Shown: positions 1 through 7,442 of the stretch, in pieces | Layout of the letters: each line of letters starts with the position of its first letter | Position numbering within the stretch: position 1 is the first letter of the stretch | Assembly (NCBI RefSeq): GCF_017573465.1 | Contig: NZ_JAGEPF010000001.1 | Coordinates: 395,954-459,953, forward strand | DNA length: 64,000 nt | DNA from: Actinomadura violacea | GTDB taxonomy: Bacteria > Actinomycetota > Actinomycetes > Streptosporangiales > Streptosporangiaceae | Direction of reading: 5' to 3' | Notes under the pieces: model-generated | The model's database searches: none | What the model saw: the letters and a program-made list of their open reading frames with translations, nothing else | Told to the model about the DNA's origin: nothing | Translations under genes and position numbers: made by a program

Positions 1-1588
1 TGAGGCTGTCGGTGAGGTCGGTGCCGCGGGTCTCGATGAGGCCGTCGGTGTAGAGGAGCAGCGTCGACAGTGGCGGTAGATCGCGGGTGCCGTCGGGGCG
101 GCGGCCGGTGAGGTCGGGGTTGCCGAGCAGCATTCCGTGCTCGTCGAGGAAGGTCGTGCCGCCGTCCTGGGTGATCAGCAGCGGCGGCGGGTGGCCGGCG
201 TTGCACCAGTGCAGACGCCAGTGGCCGCCGGGGGTCTTCTGGACGCGGGCGAACACGGCGGTGGCGAGTTCGGCGTCGCTGACGGCGTCCATCACCGCGT
301 CCAGGCGTTCCAGGACGGAGCTCGGGGACACGCCCGGGCCCCAGGCCAGGGCCCGCAGCATGTTGCGGACCTGCGCCATGCGGGCCGCCGCGTGCAGGTC
401 GTGGCCGACGATGTCGCCGATGACCAGCCCGGTGGCGCCGCCGGTGAGGGGGAAGGCGTCGTACCAGTCGCCGCCGACCCAGCCGACGCGTGCGGCGGGC
501 ACGTACCGGGCCTGGAGCTGCAGGTCGTCCGGTTGGGGGAGGGGGGTGAGCAGGCTGCGCTGCATGGCCTCGGCGGTGTTGCGCTGCGCGGCGAAGAGCC
601 GGGCGTTGGCCAGGACGAGTCCGGTGCGGCGCGCGATGTCCTCCACGACGAGCCGGTCGTCGGGGCCGTAGCCGTGTCCGGGACGGGAGTAGCCGAGCGT
701 CAGCGCGCCATAGGTCTCACCGCGGGCCGCCAGCGGAGTGATGATCGCCGTGTGCGCGTCCATGATCTGGAAGAGTTCGTGCTGGGCGGCCGTCAGCGGC
801 TCATCGGGATACGCGCGGGCGGCGTCGGCGCTGACGACCAGGGTCGTCCCGCCTCGGAGCACGCGTGCGAGCGGGCCGCGAGCGGTTCGGGGGAGGGGTG
901 GGAGCGGCCCCTCCAGGCGGGCGATGTCGGCGGGGGACAGTTCGCGGTGGGTCGCGGCCGCCCGTTCGATGCGTCCGTCGGGGATGAGCAGGTCGACCTC
1001 CGCCCAGTCGCCGAGCGCGGGCACCACCAGCCGGACCAGCCGCCGCAGCACCTCGTCCTCGTCCAGGGTGGACGACAGGACCGTGGTGATCTCGGCGACC
1101 AGTTCCAGCCGGGAGTTCGCGCGCCGCACCTGCGCCGTCCGGTCGTGCCGTTCCCGCTCGATCCGGTACCGTCCGGCCGCGTCCTGCAGCACGATGACCG
1201 CTCCGGCCACCGCCCCGGTTCCGGGCTCCTCCACGGCCGCGGCCGGATCACCGGCGTAGATCGGCGCGGACGACCAGGAGAGCATCACCTGCCGCCCGTC
1301 GCGGTGGGCGAACGCATCGCCGTCGGCGTGGTCGGGGAGGCCGCTGCGCAGCGTCCGCAGCAGGCGGCAGTTCCGCCCCGCGGGGAGGTCGTCTTCGGCG
1401 GCGCGGTGCAGGAGGTCGTCCAACGGCCTTCCCAGCGCCTCGTCGCGGGTGTATCCCAGCAGCTGCCGGGCCCGCGGGTTCCAGGCCGTGATCCGGCCGG
1501 CCGCGTTGACGGCCACGACCCCCGAGTTCATCGCCTCGACCAGGCCCCCAGGGTCCGCACCGGCCGCGCCGTCCGGCTGCCCGCTCAT
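1..1588 (-). CDS. PAS-GAF-SpoIIE PP2C phosphatase (3' end outside window)
   Basis: Read on the minus strand from the ATG at 1588, which has a GGGGGAG ribosome site just upstream; the frame stays open to base 1, so the C-terminus is missing. The visible 529 residues hold a PAS domain (about 10-140, with 'AWNPRARQLLGY'), a GAF domain (about 150-320) and a SpoIIE-type PP2C domain from about 330. The PP2C metal-binding acidic motifs 'GGDWYDAF' and 'IGDIVGHD' are intact. Proteins of this family dephosphorylate STAS-domain anti-sigma antagonists in partner-switching stress pathways. Two STAS genes lie within 2.1 kb, which supports that role. The signal sensed by PAS/GAF cannot be told from sequence. 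Confidence 0.9.
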   Translation of the reverse strand, partial: MSGQPDGAAGADPGGLVEAMNSGVVAVNAAGRITAWNPRARQLLGYTRDEALGRPLDDLLHRAAEDDLPAGRNCRLLRTLRSGLPDHADGDAFAHRDGRQVMLSWSSAPIYAGDPAAAVEEPGTGAVAGAVIVLQDAAGRYRIERERHDRTAQVRRANSRLELVAEITTVLSSTLDEDEVLRRLVRLVVPALGDWAEVDLLIPDGRIERAAATHRELSPADIARLEGPLPPLPRTARGPLARVLRGGTTLVVSADAARAYPDEPLTAAQHELFQIMDAHTAIITPLAARGETYGALTLGYSRPGHGYGPDDRLVVEDIARRTGLVLANARLFAAQRNTAEAMQRSLLTPLPQPDDLQLQARYVPAARVGWVGGDWYDAFPLTGGATGLVIGDIVGHDLHAAARMAQVRNMLRALAWGPGVSPSSVLERLDAVMDAVSDAELATAVFARVQKTPGGHWRLHWCNAGHPPPLLITQDGGTTFLDEHGMLLGNPDLTGRRPDGTRDLPPLSTLLLYTDGLIETRGTDLTDSL

Positions 1589-1779
1589 CTGCTCCCCCCG
1601 GGTCGGATATCAGGAGCCTGCCCCCGCGGCGATTCCGAACACCTCCACCAGGGAGGAGGGAACGCTCCGCCGCCGGATCGCTCCCCGACGGCGTTGACCC
1701 GGCACCGGCGGTCTCCCCTCCAGCGGGCTCAGGAGACGTGCGGTCCGGCCGCCGTGCCGGGTGCCGGGAGTTCATGGGG

Positions 1780-2175
1780 TCATGCCGCGGGCGCGGCCTG
1801 GGCGCGCGGAGCGGTCTGGACGACGAACACCCGGTCCAGGCCCGTGTGGTGGAGGAGTTCGGTGAGCTGCCGGCCGGCGGCGCTCAGGCGGACGGTGATC
1901 CCGAGTGCCGCGGCGCGGTGCTGGACGCCGACCAGGACGGCGAGCCCGGACTCGTCGCAGGACGACACCTCGCCCATGTCGAGGATCAGCAGCCGGCCGC
2001 TGGACCGCAGCACACCCAGCAGGTGCTCGCGCAGTGCCGGCGCCGCGGCGGTGTCCAGGGCGCCGCGCAGGGCGACGATGGTGTGGCCGGGGCGGCGGTG
2101 GGCGGGCATCCGCACCTCGGCGGGAGCCGCGGCCGGGTCGCCGGCGGCGGGTGCGGCGGTCATGAACGTGGTCAT
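1780..2175 (-). CDS. STAS-domain anti-sigma factor antagonist (phosphorylatable)
   Basis: 131 residues, start ATG at 2175. After a 30-residue Ala/Pro-rich leader comes one STAS domain with the diagnostic segment 'MGEVSSCDESGLAVLVG'; the Ser after Asp-Glu corresponds to the SpoIIAA/RsbV phospho-acceptor. By family knowledge it would bind an anti-sigma kinase when unphosphorylated and be reset by a SpoIIE phosphatase. The PP2C gene begins 191 bp downstream on the same strand, so the two are probably one functional unit. No anti-sigma kinase or cognate sigma factor lies nearby, so the target is unknown. Confidence 0.88.
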   Translation of the reverse strand: MTTFMTAAPAAGDPAAAPAEVRMPAHRRPGHTIVALRGALDTAAAPALREHLLGVLRSSGRLLILDMGEVSSCDESGLAVLVGVQHRAAALGITVRLSAAGRQLTELLHHTGLDRVFVVQTAPRAQAAPAA

Positions 2176-2247
2176 CGGTGATCTCCGTTCACCGGGCGCC
2201 CTGCGGCGACCCGGGAAGCAGTGATGAGCGGCACGGAGTCGTGCGGC

Positions 2248-2727
2248 TCAGGGGCGGGCGGTGGAGACGTCGCAGGAGGCCAGGATCTCCCCCGGCAGAA
2301 CATCGCCGCCCAGGGCCGCCGCCCTGGCCAGGGCCTCCTCCGCGGAGGGCCTGGACGTTTCGGGCGGTATGACCAGCAGCAGGATCGGCTCCGCGCGCCC
2401 GCAGGCGACCGCGACCATGTGCTCGAGGTGGGGCAGCCAGGCCACCCGGATGGCCTGCCCGAGTGCGGTGATGCGCAGCGGGACGTGCTTCCAGTCGTCG
2501 AAGTCGATGGTCAGGCGGGTGGCCATGCCGAGCCGGTCGGTCAGGGCGATCACCAGTGCGGTGAGTTCGGCCGCCGCGTCGTGCGACCGGGGCCACCAGC
2601 CGCCGTCCATGATCCCGCGCCCGGTGTCGCCCGGCACCAGCCGAAGCCGGGACATCTCCGGCGGCGAAAGCAGGGGCGGCGCGGCCGCGCCGGCAACGTG
2701 TACGAGTTGAGTGCTGTGGCGGGCCAT
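2248..2727 (-). CDS. DUF5994 family protein
   Basis: 159 residues, ATG start at 2727 with no clear ribosome site, so the message may be leaderless. Residues about 27-125 match the DUF5994 pattern as I recall it: 'RLRLVPGDTGRGIMDGGWWP' followed by a Trp/His-containing segment ('DFDDWKHVPLRI') and a hydrophobic strand ending in 'LLLVIPP'. The family is common in actinobacteria, often beside STAS and anti-sigma genes, and has no established biochemical role that I know. Here it lies just upstream of the STAS gene on the same strand, so co-regulation is plausible. No membrane segments or signal peptide are visible. Confidence 0.75.
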   Translation of the reverse strand: MARHSTQLVHVAGAAAPPLLSPPEMSRLRLVPGDTGRGIMDGGWWPRSHDAAAELTALVIALTDRLGMATRLTIDFDDWKHVPLRITALGQAIRVAWLPHLEHMVAVACGRAEPILLLVIPPETSRPSAEEALARAAALGGDVLPGEILASCDVSTARP

Positions 2728-3266
2728 TTCGAGGGCCCCAATTCTCGGTCCGGCAGGGACCGGGTCGTGATCACCGAGAACGGCGCCGACATGGCGGCCT
2801 ACGCACGAAGTGCCCTCGGTGTCACCAGCCTACGCCACGGGGCCCTGCCCCGGGCGGGTCATCCGTCGGTCGGCATCCAATGGCCCGCCCGCGTTCATCG
2901 GAGTCTCGCCCATCGCCCGCCGGTGCGGCCCTGCGGGACACCGATGAACACCGCGGCGCGCCGAGCGGTCGACCGGGACCCCACCATGCTCAGGCGACTT
3001 TGCAGGCCGTTGCCCTTGAGCAGGCGCCGTACCGCGTACCGTGGACGATGCAGGCTATCCGGGTGCCGATGATCGATCGGTGTTTCCGCGACGCGCGGTC
3101 GGACCTCGAGGAGCCGAGGATCGATCGGGGCGCGATGCCGGGCGGTGCCGTGGCCGCGTCGACGGGGCATCCGAAGGCAGCGCGGGCCACGTTCGCCCGT
3201 CGACGCTCTGCCGACTCCGTTCGCCCGCGATCCGCGTCGTGATCGTCGTGATCGGAGTGAAGCATC
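2728..3266. other. Intergenic region with no supported gene
   Basis: 539 bp between the divergent DUF5994 and STAS genes. Several overlapping open frames exist on both strands, but none shows a recognisable domain, and their Arg/Ala/His-rich composition is what out-of-frame high-GC DNA gives. The last 30 bases hold the GGAG ribosome site for the STAS gene at 3267. It probably holds promoters for both flanking genes; I could not identify -35/-10 elements with confidence. Confidence 0.5.
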
Positions 3267-3677
3267 ATGAACACGTCGTACACGTCCGAAGGCCATACCG
3301 GCACCCATCCGCAGGTGGTGGTGTCGGTGGTGCGCCGCCCGATGTTCACGGTCGCAGCCCTGCAAGGCGATCTCGACATGCTGACCGCCCCGGCGCTGCG
3401 CGACAGGTTGCTGGACCTGCTGTACCCAGGGCAGGGGATCCTGGTGCTGGACCTGTCACATCTGTGGTTCTGCGATGCGGCCGGGATATCCGTTCTGATC
3501 GGCGCCTGGCACCGTGCTCTGGCTCTGGGCGTCTCGATGCGTCTCGCCGCTCCCCGCTCCTACGTCGCGAAGATCCTTGGCGACGCCGCCCTGGGGCACG
3601 GCCTCGCGACCTACCCGACGGTGGCCCGAGCGCTCAGGCGGCCGGTTCCTCCGGCCCTCGAACCGGCCGCGGTCTGA
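3267..3677 (+). CDS. STAS-domain protein lacking the phospho-acceptor serine
   Basis: 136 residues with a GGAG ribosome site 9 bases before the ATG. A single STAS domain spans about residues 18-120 ('QGDLDMLTAPALRDRLLDLL', then 'LSHLWFCDAAGISVLIG'). At the SpoIIAA phospho-acceptor position the usual Asp-Ser-Ser-Gly is Asp-Ala-Ala-Gly, so neither serine is present. By established partner-switch logic such a protein could not be inactivated by Ser phosphorylation. It might bind its partner constitutively, compete with the conventional antagonist at 1780-2175, or have another role. It stands alone on the plus strand. Confidence 0.85.
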   Translation: MNTSYTSEGHTGTHPQVVVSVVRRPMFTVAALQGDLDMLTAPALRDRLLDLLYPGQGILVLDLSHLWFCDAAGISVLIGAWHRALALGVSMRLAAPRSYVAKILGDAALGHGLATYPTVARALRRPVPPALEPAAV

Positions 3678-3809
3678 CCCGCCCACGGGGGCGTCCGATG
3701 GCACGCGGGCGGCGGCCGTCGTGGTGGCGGTCGCCGTCGACTTCGACCCGCCCGCGGACGCCGCGGTTGACGTCCGGGCTGGTCGCTTGGGGTGGTCGCG
3801 TGGGGGCGG

Positions 3810-3977
3810 TCAGCGGAGCGGCCGTTTGCGCCTGGTCGAGCGCACGGCGAGGAACGCCAGATCGGCGACGAGGACGATGACGCCGATGATCAGCAGGTAG
3901 AACAGGCCGTGGACGAGGATGCCGAGGATGCCCAGCACCAGCGCGGCGATGACCACGGCGAGGACGAAGACCATCAT
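3810..3977 (-). CDS. Small hydrophobic membrane protein (55 aa)
   Basis: Too short for most gene callers but well supported. The ATG at 3977 has an AAGGAG ribosome site 10 bases upstream. The product begins 'MMVFVLAVVIAALVLGILGI', has about 40 hydrophobic residues that can form one or two membrane helices, and ends in a basic tail 'RSTRRKRPLR'. Such mini-proteins recur beside PRC-barrel and stress genes in actinomycetes. The PRC-barrel gene starts 389 bp upstream and ends 33 bp before this start, so the two probably form one transcript. Function unknown. Confidence 0.7.
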   Translation of the reverse strand: MMVFVLAVVIAALVLGILGILVHGLFYLLIIGVIVLVADLAFLAVRSTRRKRPLR

Positions 3978-4009
3978 GTGCCTTCACTCCTTGATTCGGG
4001 GCCGGGTGT

Positions 4010-4366
4010 TCAGCGGCGGGCGAGCCGGCGTTCGCCGCCGGCGCCGGGCTGGTAGGGCAGTCCGTAGTGCCGGAAGACGGCTTCCTCGTCCTCGGCGGGC
4101 AGGACGTCGTCGGTGCCGATCGCGGGACTGTGCTTGACCCGCGACCTGTCGTGGGCGACTCGCACGTAGCCGGGGCCGGCGGTCGCGCCTTCCAGGGGGA
4201 CGAAGGCCAGGCGGTGGCGGGTGGGCAGGCCGATCCGCACGGTGGCCATGGCGGGTTCGTCGGTGCTGGTGTCGACGTAGACCGACTCCAGCGTGCCGAT
4301 CTTGTGGCCGCCGGAGTCGAGGACCGCGCGGGTGCGCCATTCCCTGATGTCGGCCATCTGGATCAT
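4010..4366 (-). CDS. PRC-barrel domain protein
   Basis: 118 residues. I place the start at the ATG at 4366 (protein 'MIQMADIREWRTRAVLDSGG') because AAGGAG lies 7 bases before it; a longer open frame to 4528 has no ribosome site and a Pro-rich, non-conserved leader. The PRC-barrel fold covers about residues 5-85, with 'HKIGTLESVYVD' and 'FVPLEGATAGPGYVRV' as the strand pattern. PRC-barrel proteins of this size are thought to act as adaptor or stress proteins, and family knowledge gives no enzymatic role. It lies between a small membrane-protein gene and a DNA-binding-like gene on the same strand. Confidence 0.85.
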   Translation of the reverse strand: MIQMADIREWRTRAVLDSGGHKIGTLESVYVDTSTDEPAMATVRIGLPTRHRLAFVPLEGATAGPGYVRVAHDRSRVKHSPAIGTDDVLPAEDEEAVFRHYGLPYQPGAGGERRLARR

Positions 4367-4391
4367 GGGGACTCCTTCATTTCCGGTGGAA

Positions 4392-4931
4392 TCAGTTTCC
4401 CCAGTCTTCGTCGTCCAATTCGTCCCAGGTCGGCTGATCCGTGGGCGGTGCGCCCGGACGGCGGGGGGATCCGCCGGGGGTGGTGGCGCGGCGGGTGGGC
4501 GGTGGGGATGGTGCGGCGGGTTCGTCAAGGCGGGGTTTGAGTTGCCGGTAGCGTTCCTCGGCCTCCTCGACGCCGAGGTTGAGAACGGCGGCGATCTGTT
4601 CGAAGCCCATGCCGGCGGCCTGCGCGGTGTTGAGCAGGCGCGCCTCGGTCTGGTCCAGGTTCAGGCGGACCGCGCTGAGCACCAGCAGGGCCGCGGCGAC
4701 CTCGACCGGCTCGGGGCCGTCGCCGGTCCCGTGCTGGGCCCGGTCGCCGGCGTCGATGACCGCGTCGATGGCGTCGCGGTCGGGCATCGGCCGTTCTCTG
4801 GCCTGCCAGAGGAATTCGTCCACGCCGGTCGCGTGGCGGGGGGTCAGGTAGGCCCGCGCCTGCAGGACGATCCGGGGTTCCGGCGCGGGCAGGCCGACGG
4901 ACGCGTGATCGGCTCGGTTCGTGGTGGTCAT
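4392..4931 (-). CDS. Putative HTH (sigma-region-like) regulatory protein
   Basis: 179 residues from the ATG at 4931 (protein 'MTTTNRADHASVGLPAPEPR'). A possible helix-turn-helix lies at about 115-140 ('MGFEQIAAVLNLGVEEAEER'), reminiscent of sigma-70 region 4 type helices, preceded by helical segments rich in Ala and Leu. The C-terminus is Pro-rich and ends in acidic 'DELDDEDWGN'. I do not recognise a named family. It sits 25 bp upstream of the PRC-barrel gene on the same strand and probably shares its transcript. A DNA-binding or scaffold role is inference only. Confidence 0.6.
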   Translation of the reverse strand: MTTTNRADHASVGLPAPEPRIVLQARAYLTPRHATGVDEFLWQARERPMPDRDAIDAVIDAGDRAQHGTGDGPEPVEVAAALLVLSAVRLNLDQTEARLLNTAQAAGMGFEQIAAVLNLGVEEAEERYRQLKPRLDEPAAPSPPPTRRATTPGGSPRRPGAPPTDQPTWDELDDEDWGN

Positions 4932-5278
4932 GGGGCCTCGCTTCCGACGGCTGCTGGTCCAGGGCCGCCCGGCTCGGGGAGGAGCGGACGGCCCTGGGGT
5001 GCCGGCGCAGCCCCCAGCAGTGACTGGGCCGACTCCCATTCAAGCCCGGCGCCCCGATGACGGCCACAGGGAATCCGCGCACAGGCCATCACTTGCGCTG
5101 ATGACCACGATCCGGCGCTTTCCGGGTTGTTGTCACTCGACCAGGAAAGCGCCTCGGAAAGCGCTCCGGGACTTATGAAAAATAAAGTTCCATCGGGTAA
5201 AATGAAACCTTCTGGCAACGACGGTGTCTCGGTTCCGAGGTTGATCCGCCGCACCGGCTCGGAGGCGGGGAGGCGGCG
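4932..5278. other. Intergenic region with an AT-rich patch
   Basis: 347 bp upstream of the HTH-like gene. Positions about 5174-5212 are strikingly AT-rich for this genome. Read on the minus strand the patch contains GTTTCA (5204-5209) and GGAACT (5187-5192) separated by 11 bases, loosely like a SigB-type stress promoter, which would suit the neighbourhood. The spacing is short, so this is only a possibility. No gene is seen. Confidence 0.35.
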
Positions 5279-5392
5279 TCAGGAAACGGCGATGGCGACC
5301 GCCGCGATGAGCACGCAGACGATCGCCACCGCGACGGCCATGCCGCCGATGAGGCCCATCATCAGCCGCACGTACTCATCTTTCATGGTCAT
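5279..5392 (-). CDS. Tiny membrane protein (37 aa), translationally coupled
   Basis: The ATG at 5392 lies inside the 3' end of the upstream gene (stop at 5376), giving a 17-bp overlap that suggests translational coupling; a second in-frame ATG lies at 5386. The product is 'MTMKDEYVRLMMGLIGGMAV' followed by a run of Ala, Val and Ile, so a short charged N-terminus leads into a single membrane helix. I know no family for it. Conservation in related genomes would be the deciding test. Confidence 0.5.
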   Translation of the reverse strand: MTMKDEYVRLMMGLIGGMAVAVAIVCVLIAAVAIAVS

Positions 5393-5636
5393 CGCGCACT
5401 CCTCGCCGTCCCGGCCCGCGGTCCGCGTCGTCCATGGCGTCCTGGCGGCTGCGGGCGGACCATCGCTTCGGCCGCGGCCTGCCGCGCACGACCAGGTGGA
5501 GCAGCAGCAGGATGGCGCCGGCGACCATCAGGATGGCGCCGACCGTCTGCAGATCGATACCGCGCAGGGAGCCGGTGACGGCGAAAGCGAGAACCGCCCC
5601 GATCGTCAGCAGGGCCATGCCGCCGGCCATCGGCAT
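5376..5636 (-). CDS. DUF6458-like two-helix membrane protein
   Basis: 86 residues from the ATG at 5636 ('MPMAGGMALLTIGAVLAFAV'); a GAAGGGCGG sequence upstream supports this start over a longer frame to 5693. Two membrane helices (about 5-20 and 30-50) are separated by a short loop containing 'LRGIDLQTVG', then comes a basic/acidic tail. This is the layout of DUF6458 membrane proteins of actinobacteria, which have no assigned function. The gene overlaps the tiny membrane-protein gene downstream, so the two are probably co-translated. Confidence 0.65.
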   Translation of the reverse strand: MPMAGGMALLTIGAVLAFAVTGSLRGIDLQTVGAILMVAGAILLLLHLVVRGRPRPKRWSARSRQDAMDDADRGPGRRGVRDDHER

Positions 5637-5798
5637 CACGCGCCGCCCTTCAGGGAATTCGGGTGAACGATCGCGTGATCGTTCCGCCACCATTCAATGC
5701 CGGTCCGGCAGCAGGGGAAACAGCCGAATTCCGAACACCTCTTCTCCTGCGGAGATGACCGTTGGCCCGGGCGCCCCGCCGGGCGCGGGGTCTCGCGG

Positions 5799-7037
5799 TC
5801 ACAGGAGTGGTCGGGTGAGGTGGTCGGCGGTGCCGCCCCGCCATTCGATGAGGAAGAGGGTGGCGTCGTCGCTGGTGATCCCGCCTCTTTCCCGCATGAG
5901 CGTGTGCGAGAGGTCTCGCACCATCTGCTGGACGCTCGCGCTGGCGGGCCCGACGCGTTCGATGGTGGCGATCAGGCGTTCCTCGCCGAACTGCTCGCCG
6001 CCGGTGGTGTGCTCTTCGATGAGGCCGTCGGTGTAGGCCAGCACCCGGTCGCCGGGACGGAGCCGCCGGTGGTTGATCAGGGGTGTCGATCCCCCGATGC
6101 CGACGGGCAGCGTGCCGTGGCCTTCCAGTGCGCAGATGACCTTGTGGTCGCGGATCAGCATGGGGGCCGGGTGACCGGCGTTGACCCATTCCAGGTGGCC
6201 GGTCCCGATGTTCAGGCGCATCATCTGCGCGGTGACGAAGTGGTCGGGGCCGAACTGCTGGTCGATGGCGGTGTCCATGAACGCGTACAGTTCGGCGAGG
6301 CCGGCTTCGGCGCGTCTGGCGTGCCGGTAGGCGCCCACGGCGACGGTGGCCAGGACGGCGGCGTTCAGGCCGTGGCCCATCGCGTCGATCATGGCCAGGT
6401 GCAGGACGTCGTCGTTGAGGGCGTAGTCGAGGCTGTCGCCGGCGACGTCGTAGGCGGGTTCGAGGATTCCGGCGACGGCGACCTGCGGTGTGGTCATGGT
6501 GAGCGGGGGCAGCAGGGACCACTGGATCTCCGCGGGCACGCTCATCGGCGCGCGCCGCCGTGCCCGCAGGAACTGGTCGGTGTAGTTGTTCTTGGTCACC
6601 AGCATGTCGGCGACCAGGCCCGCGAGCCGCCGCAGCAGCCGGCGGTCGTCGTCGTCGACGCTGTCGAGGGTCAGCGACATCACGCCGATCTCGTCACTGC
6701 CGTCCAGCAGCGGCAGGAACATCCGCACGCCGTCGTCCTGCCGCTGCTCGACGATGGTCTCCGACAGAAACGCGCGCCCGGCCGGCGAACCCTCCAGCGG
6801 CAGCGGTTCACCGTTCGAGAGGCCCCGGCCCGGCAGCGGCACCAGCATCAGCTGGGCATAGTCCTGCAGCAGGATCGAGACGTCCCAGCCGCCGATCGCG
6901 CGGACCTCCTCGGCCACCAGCGGCGCGATGAGCTGGGGCGGCATCTCGTGCGCCCGGTCCAGCAGCTGTCCCAGCAGCCGCTCACCGAAGCCTTCGCTCC
7001 GATCTACCGCTTCCTCCGGCCCGGTCAGTTCCCCCAC
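5799..7037 (-). CDS. GAF-SpoIIE PP2C-type phosphatase
   Basis: 412 residues, GTG start at 7037. An N-terminal GAF-like domain (about 30-165) is followed by a SpoIIE PP2C domain (about 185-405). Its metal-site motifs are 'GDSLDYA' and 'MIDAMGHGLNAA', with later 'WVNAGHPAPMLI' and 'LAYTDGLIEE' typical of the family. It is expected to act on phosphorylated STAS antagonists. This is the second such phosphatase within 7 kb; unlike the first it has no PAS domain. A GGAGG lies 15 bases before the GTG, longer than usual, so the exact start is not certain. Confidence 0.88.
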   Translation of the reverse strand: MGELTGPEEAVDRSEGFGERLLGQLLDRAHEMPPQLIAPLVAEEVRAIGGWDVSILLQDYAQLMLVPLPGRGLSNGEPLPLEGSPAGRAFLSETIVEQRQDDGVRMFLPLLDGSDEIGVMSLTLDSVDDDDRRLLRRLAGLVADMLVTKNNYTDQFLRARRRAPMSVPAEIQWSLLPPLTMTTPQVAVAGILEPAYDVAGDSLDYALNDDVLHLAMIDAMGHGLNAAVLATVAVGAYRHARRAEAGLAELYAFMDTAIDQQFGPDHFVTAQMMRLNIGTGHLEWVNAGHPAPMLIRDHKVICALEGHGTLPVGIGGSTPLINHRRLRPGDRVLAYTDGLIEEHTTGGEQFGEERLIATIERVGPASASVQQMVRDLSHTLMRERGGITSDDATLFLIEWRGGTADHLTRPLL

Positions 7038-7088
7038 GCCCGTCTATGTGCCCTCCGGCACGGACGGTAACTCCACGCATCGAGATCG

Positions 7089-7406
7089 TTAGACGAGACG
7101 TTCGTGGACGTAGCACCATCTCCAGGACGATTCCGGCTCCATGGCGGCGGCGAGCGGATGGTCGGTCTCCTGGTAGTGCGCCCGCGCGTGCCGGCCTGGC
7201 GAGTCATCGGAGCAGGCCACCCAGCCGCAGGTCAGGCACAGCCGTAGCGCCGCCCACCGGTCGCCCCGCGCCTCACACGCCGCGCAACCGCGTGATCGTG
7301 GCGCGACGGGCGTCAGGCCGTCCAGATGCTCGCAGCGGGGCGCCGAGCCGTTGGGGCTGTACGGCACGCCCGAGGCCATGGCGCGGACCCTCATCTCGTG
7401 GTTCAT
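7089..7406 (-). CDS. UBP-type zinc-finger protein
   Basis: 105 residues, ATG at 7406 with a GGGAGG ribosome site. Residues about 24-95 form a ubiquitin-hydrolase-type zinc finger: Cys and His ligands appear in 'CEHLDG', 'GCAACEARGDRWAALRLCLT', 'CGWVACSDDS' and 'HARAHYQETDHP'. In eukaryotes this finger binds the ubiquitin C-terminus. In actinobacteria it occurs as a stand-alone small protein of unknown role. It lies 36 bp downstream of the desaturase gene on the same strand and may share its transcript. Confidence 0.88.
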   Translation of the reverse strand: MNHEMRVRAMASGVPYSPNGSAPRCEHLDGLTPVAPRSRGCAACEARGDRWAALRLCLTCGWVACSDDSPGRHARAHYQETDHPLAAAMEPESSWRWCYVHERLV

Positions 7407-7442
7407 CGAACCTCCCTTCCGGGCGCCGCGGCGCCCCCGGGT

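Noticed and set aside
5174..5212. SigB-type stress promoter for the minus-strand genes
   Set aside because: The GTTTCA/GGAACT pair has only an 11-base spacer, shorter than known SigB promoters; listed only as an AT-rich patch.
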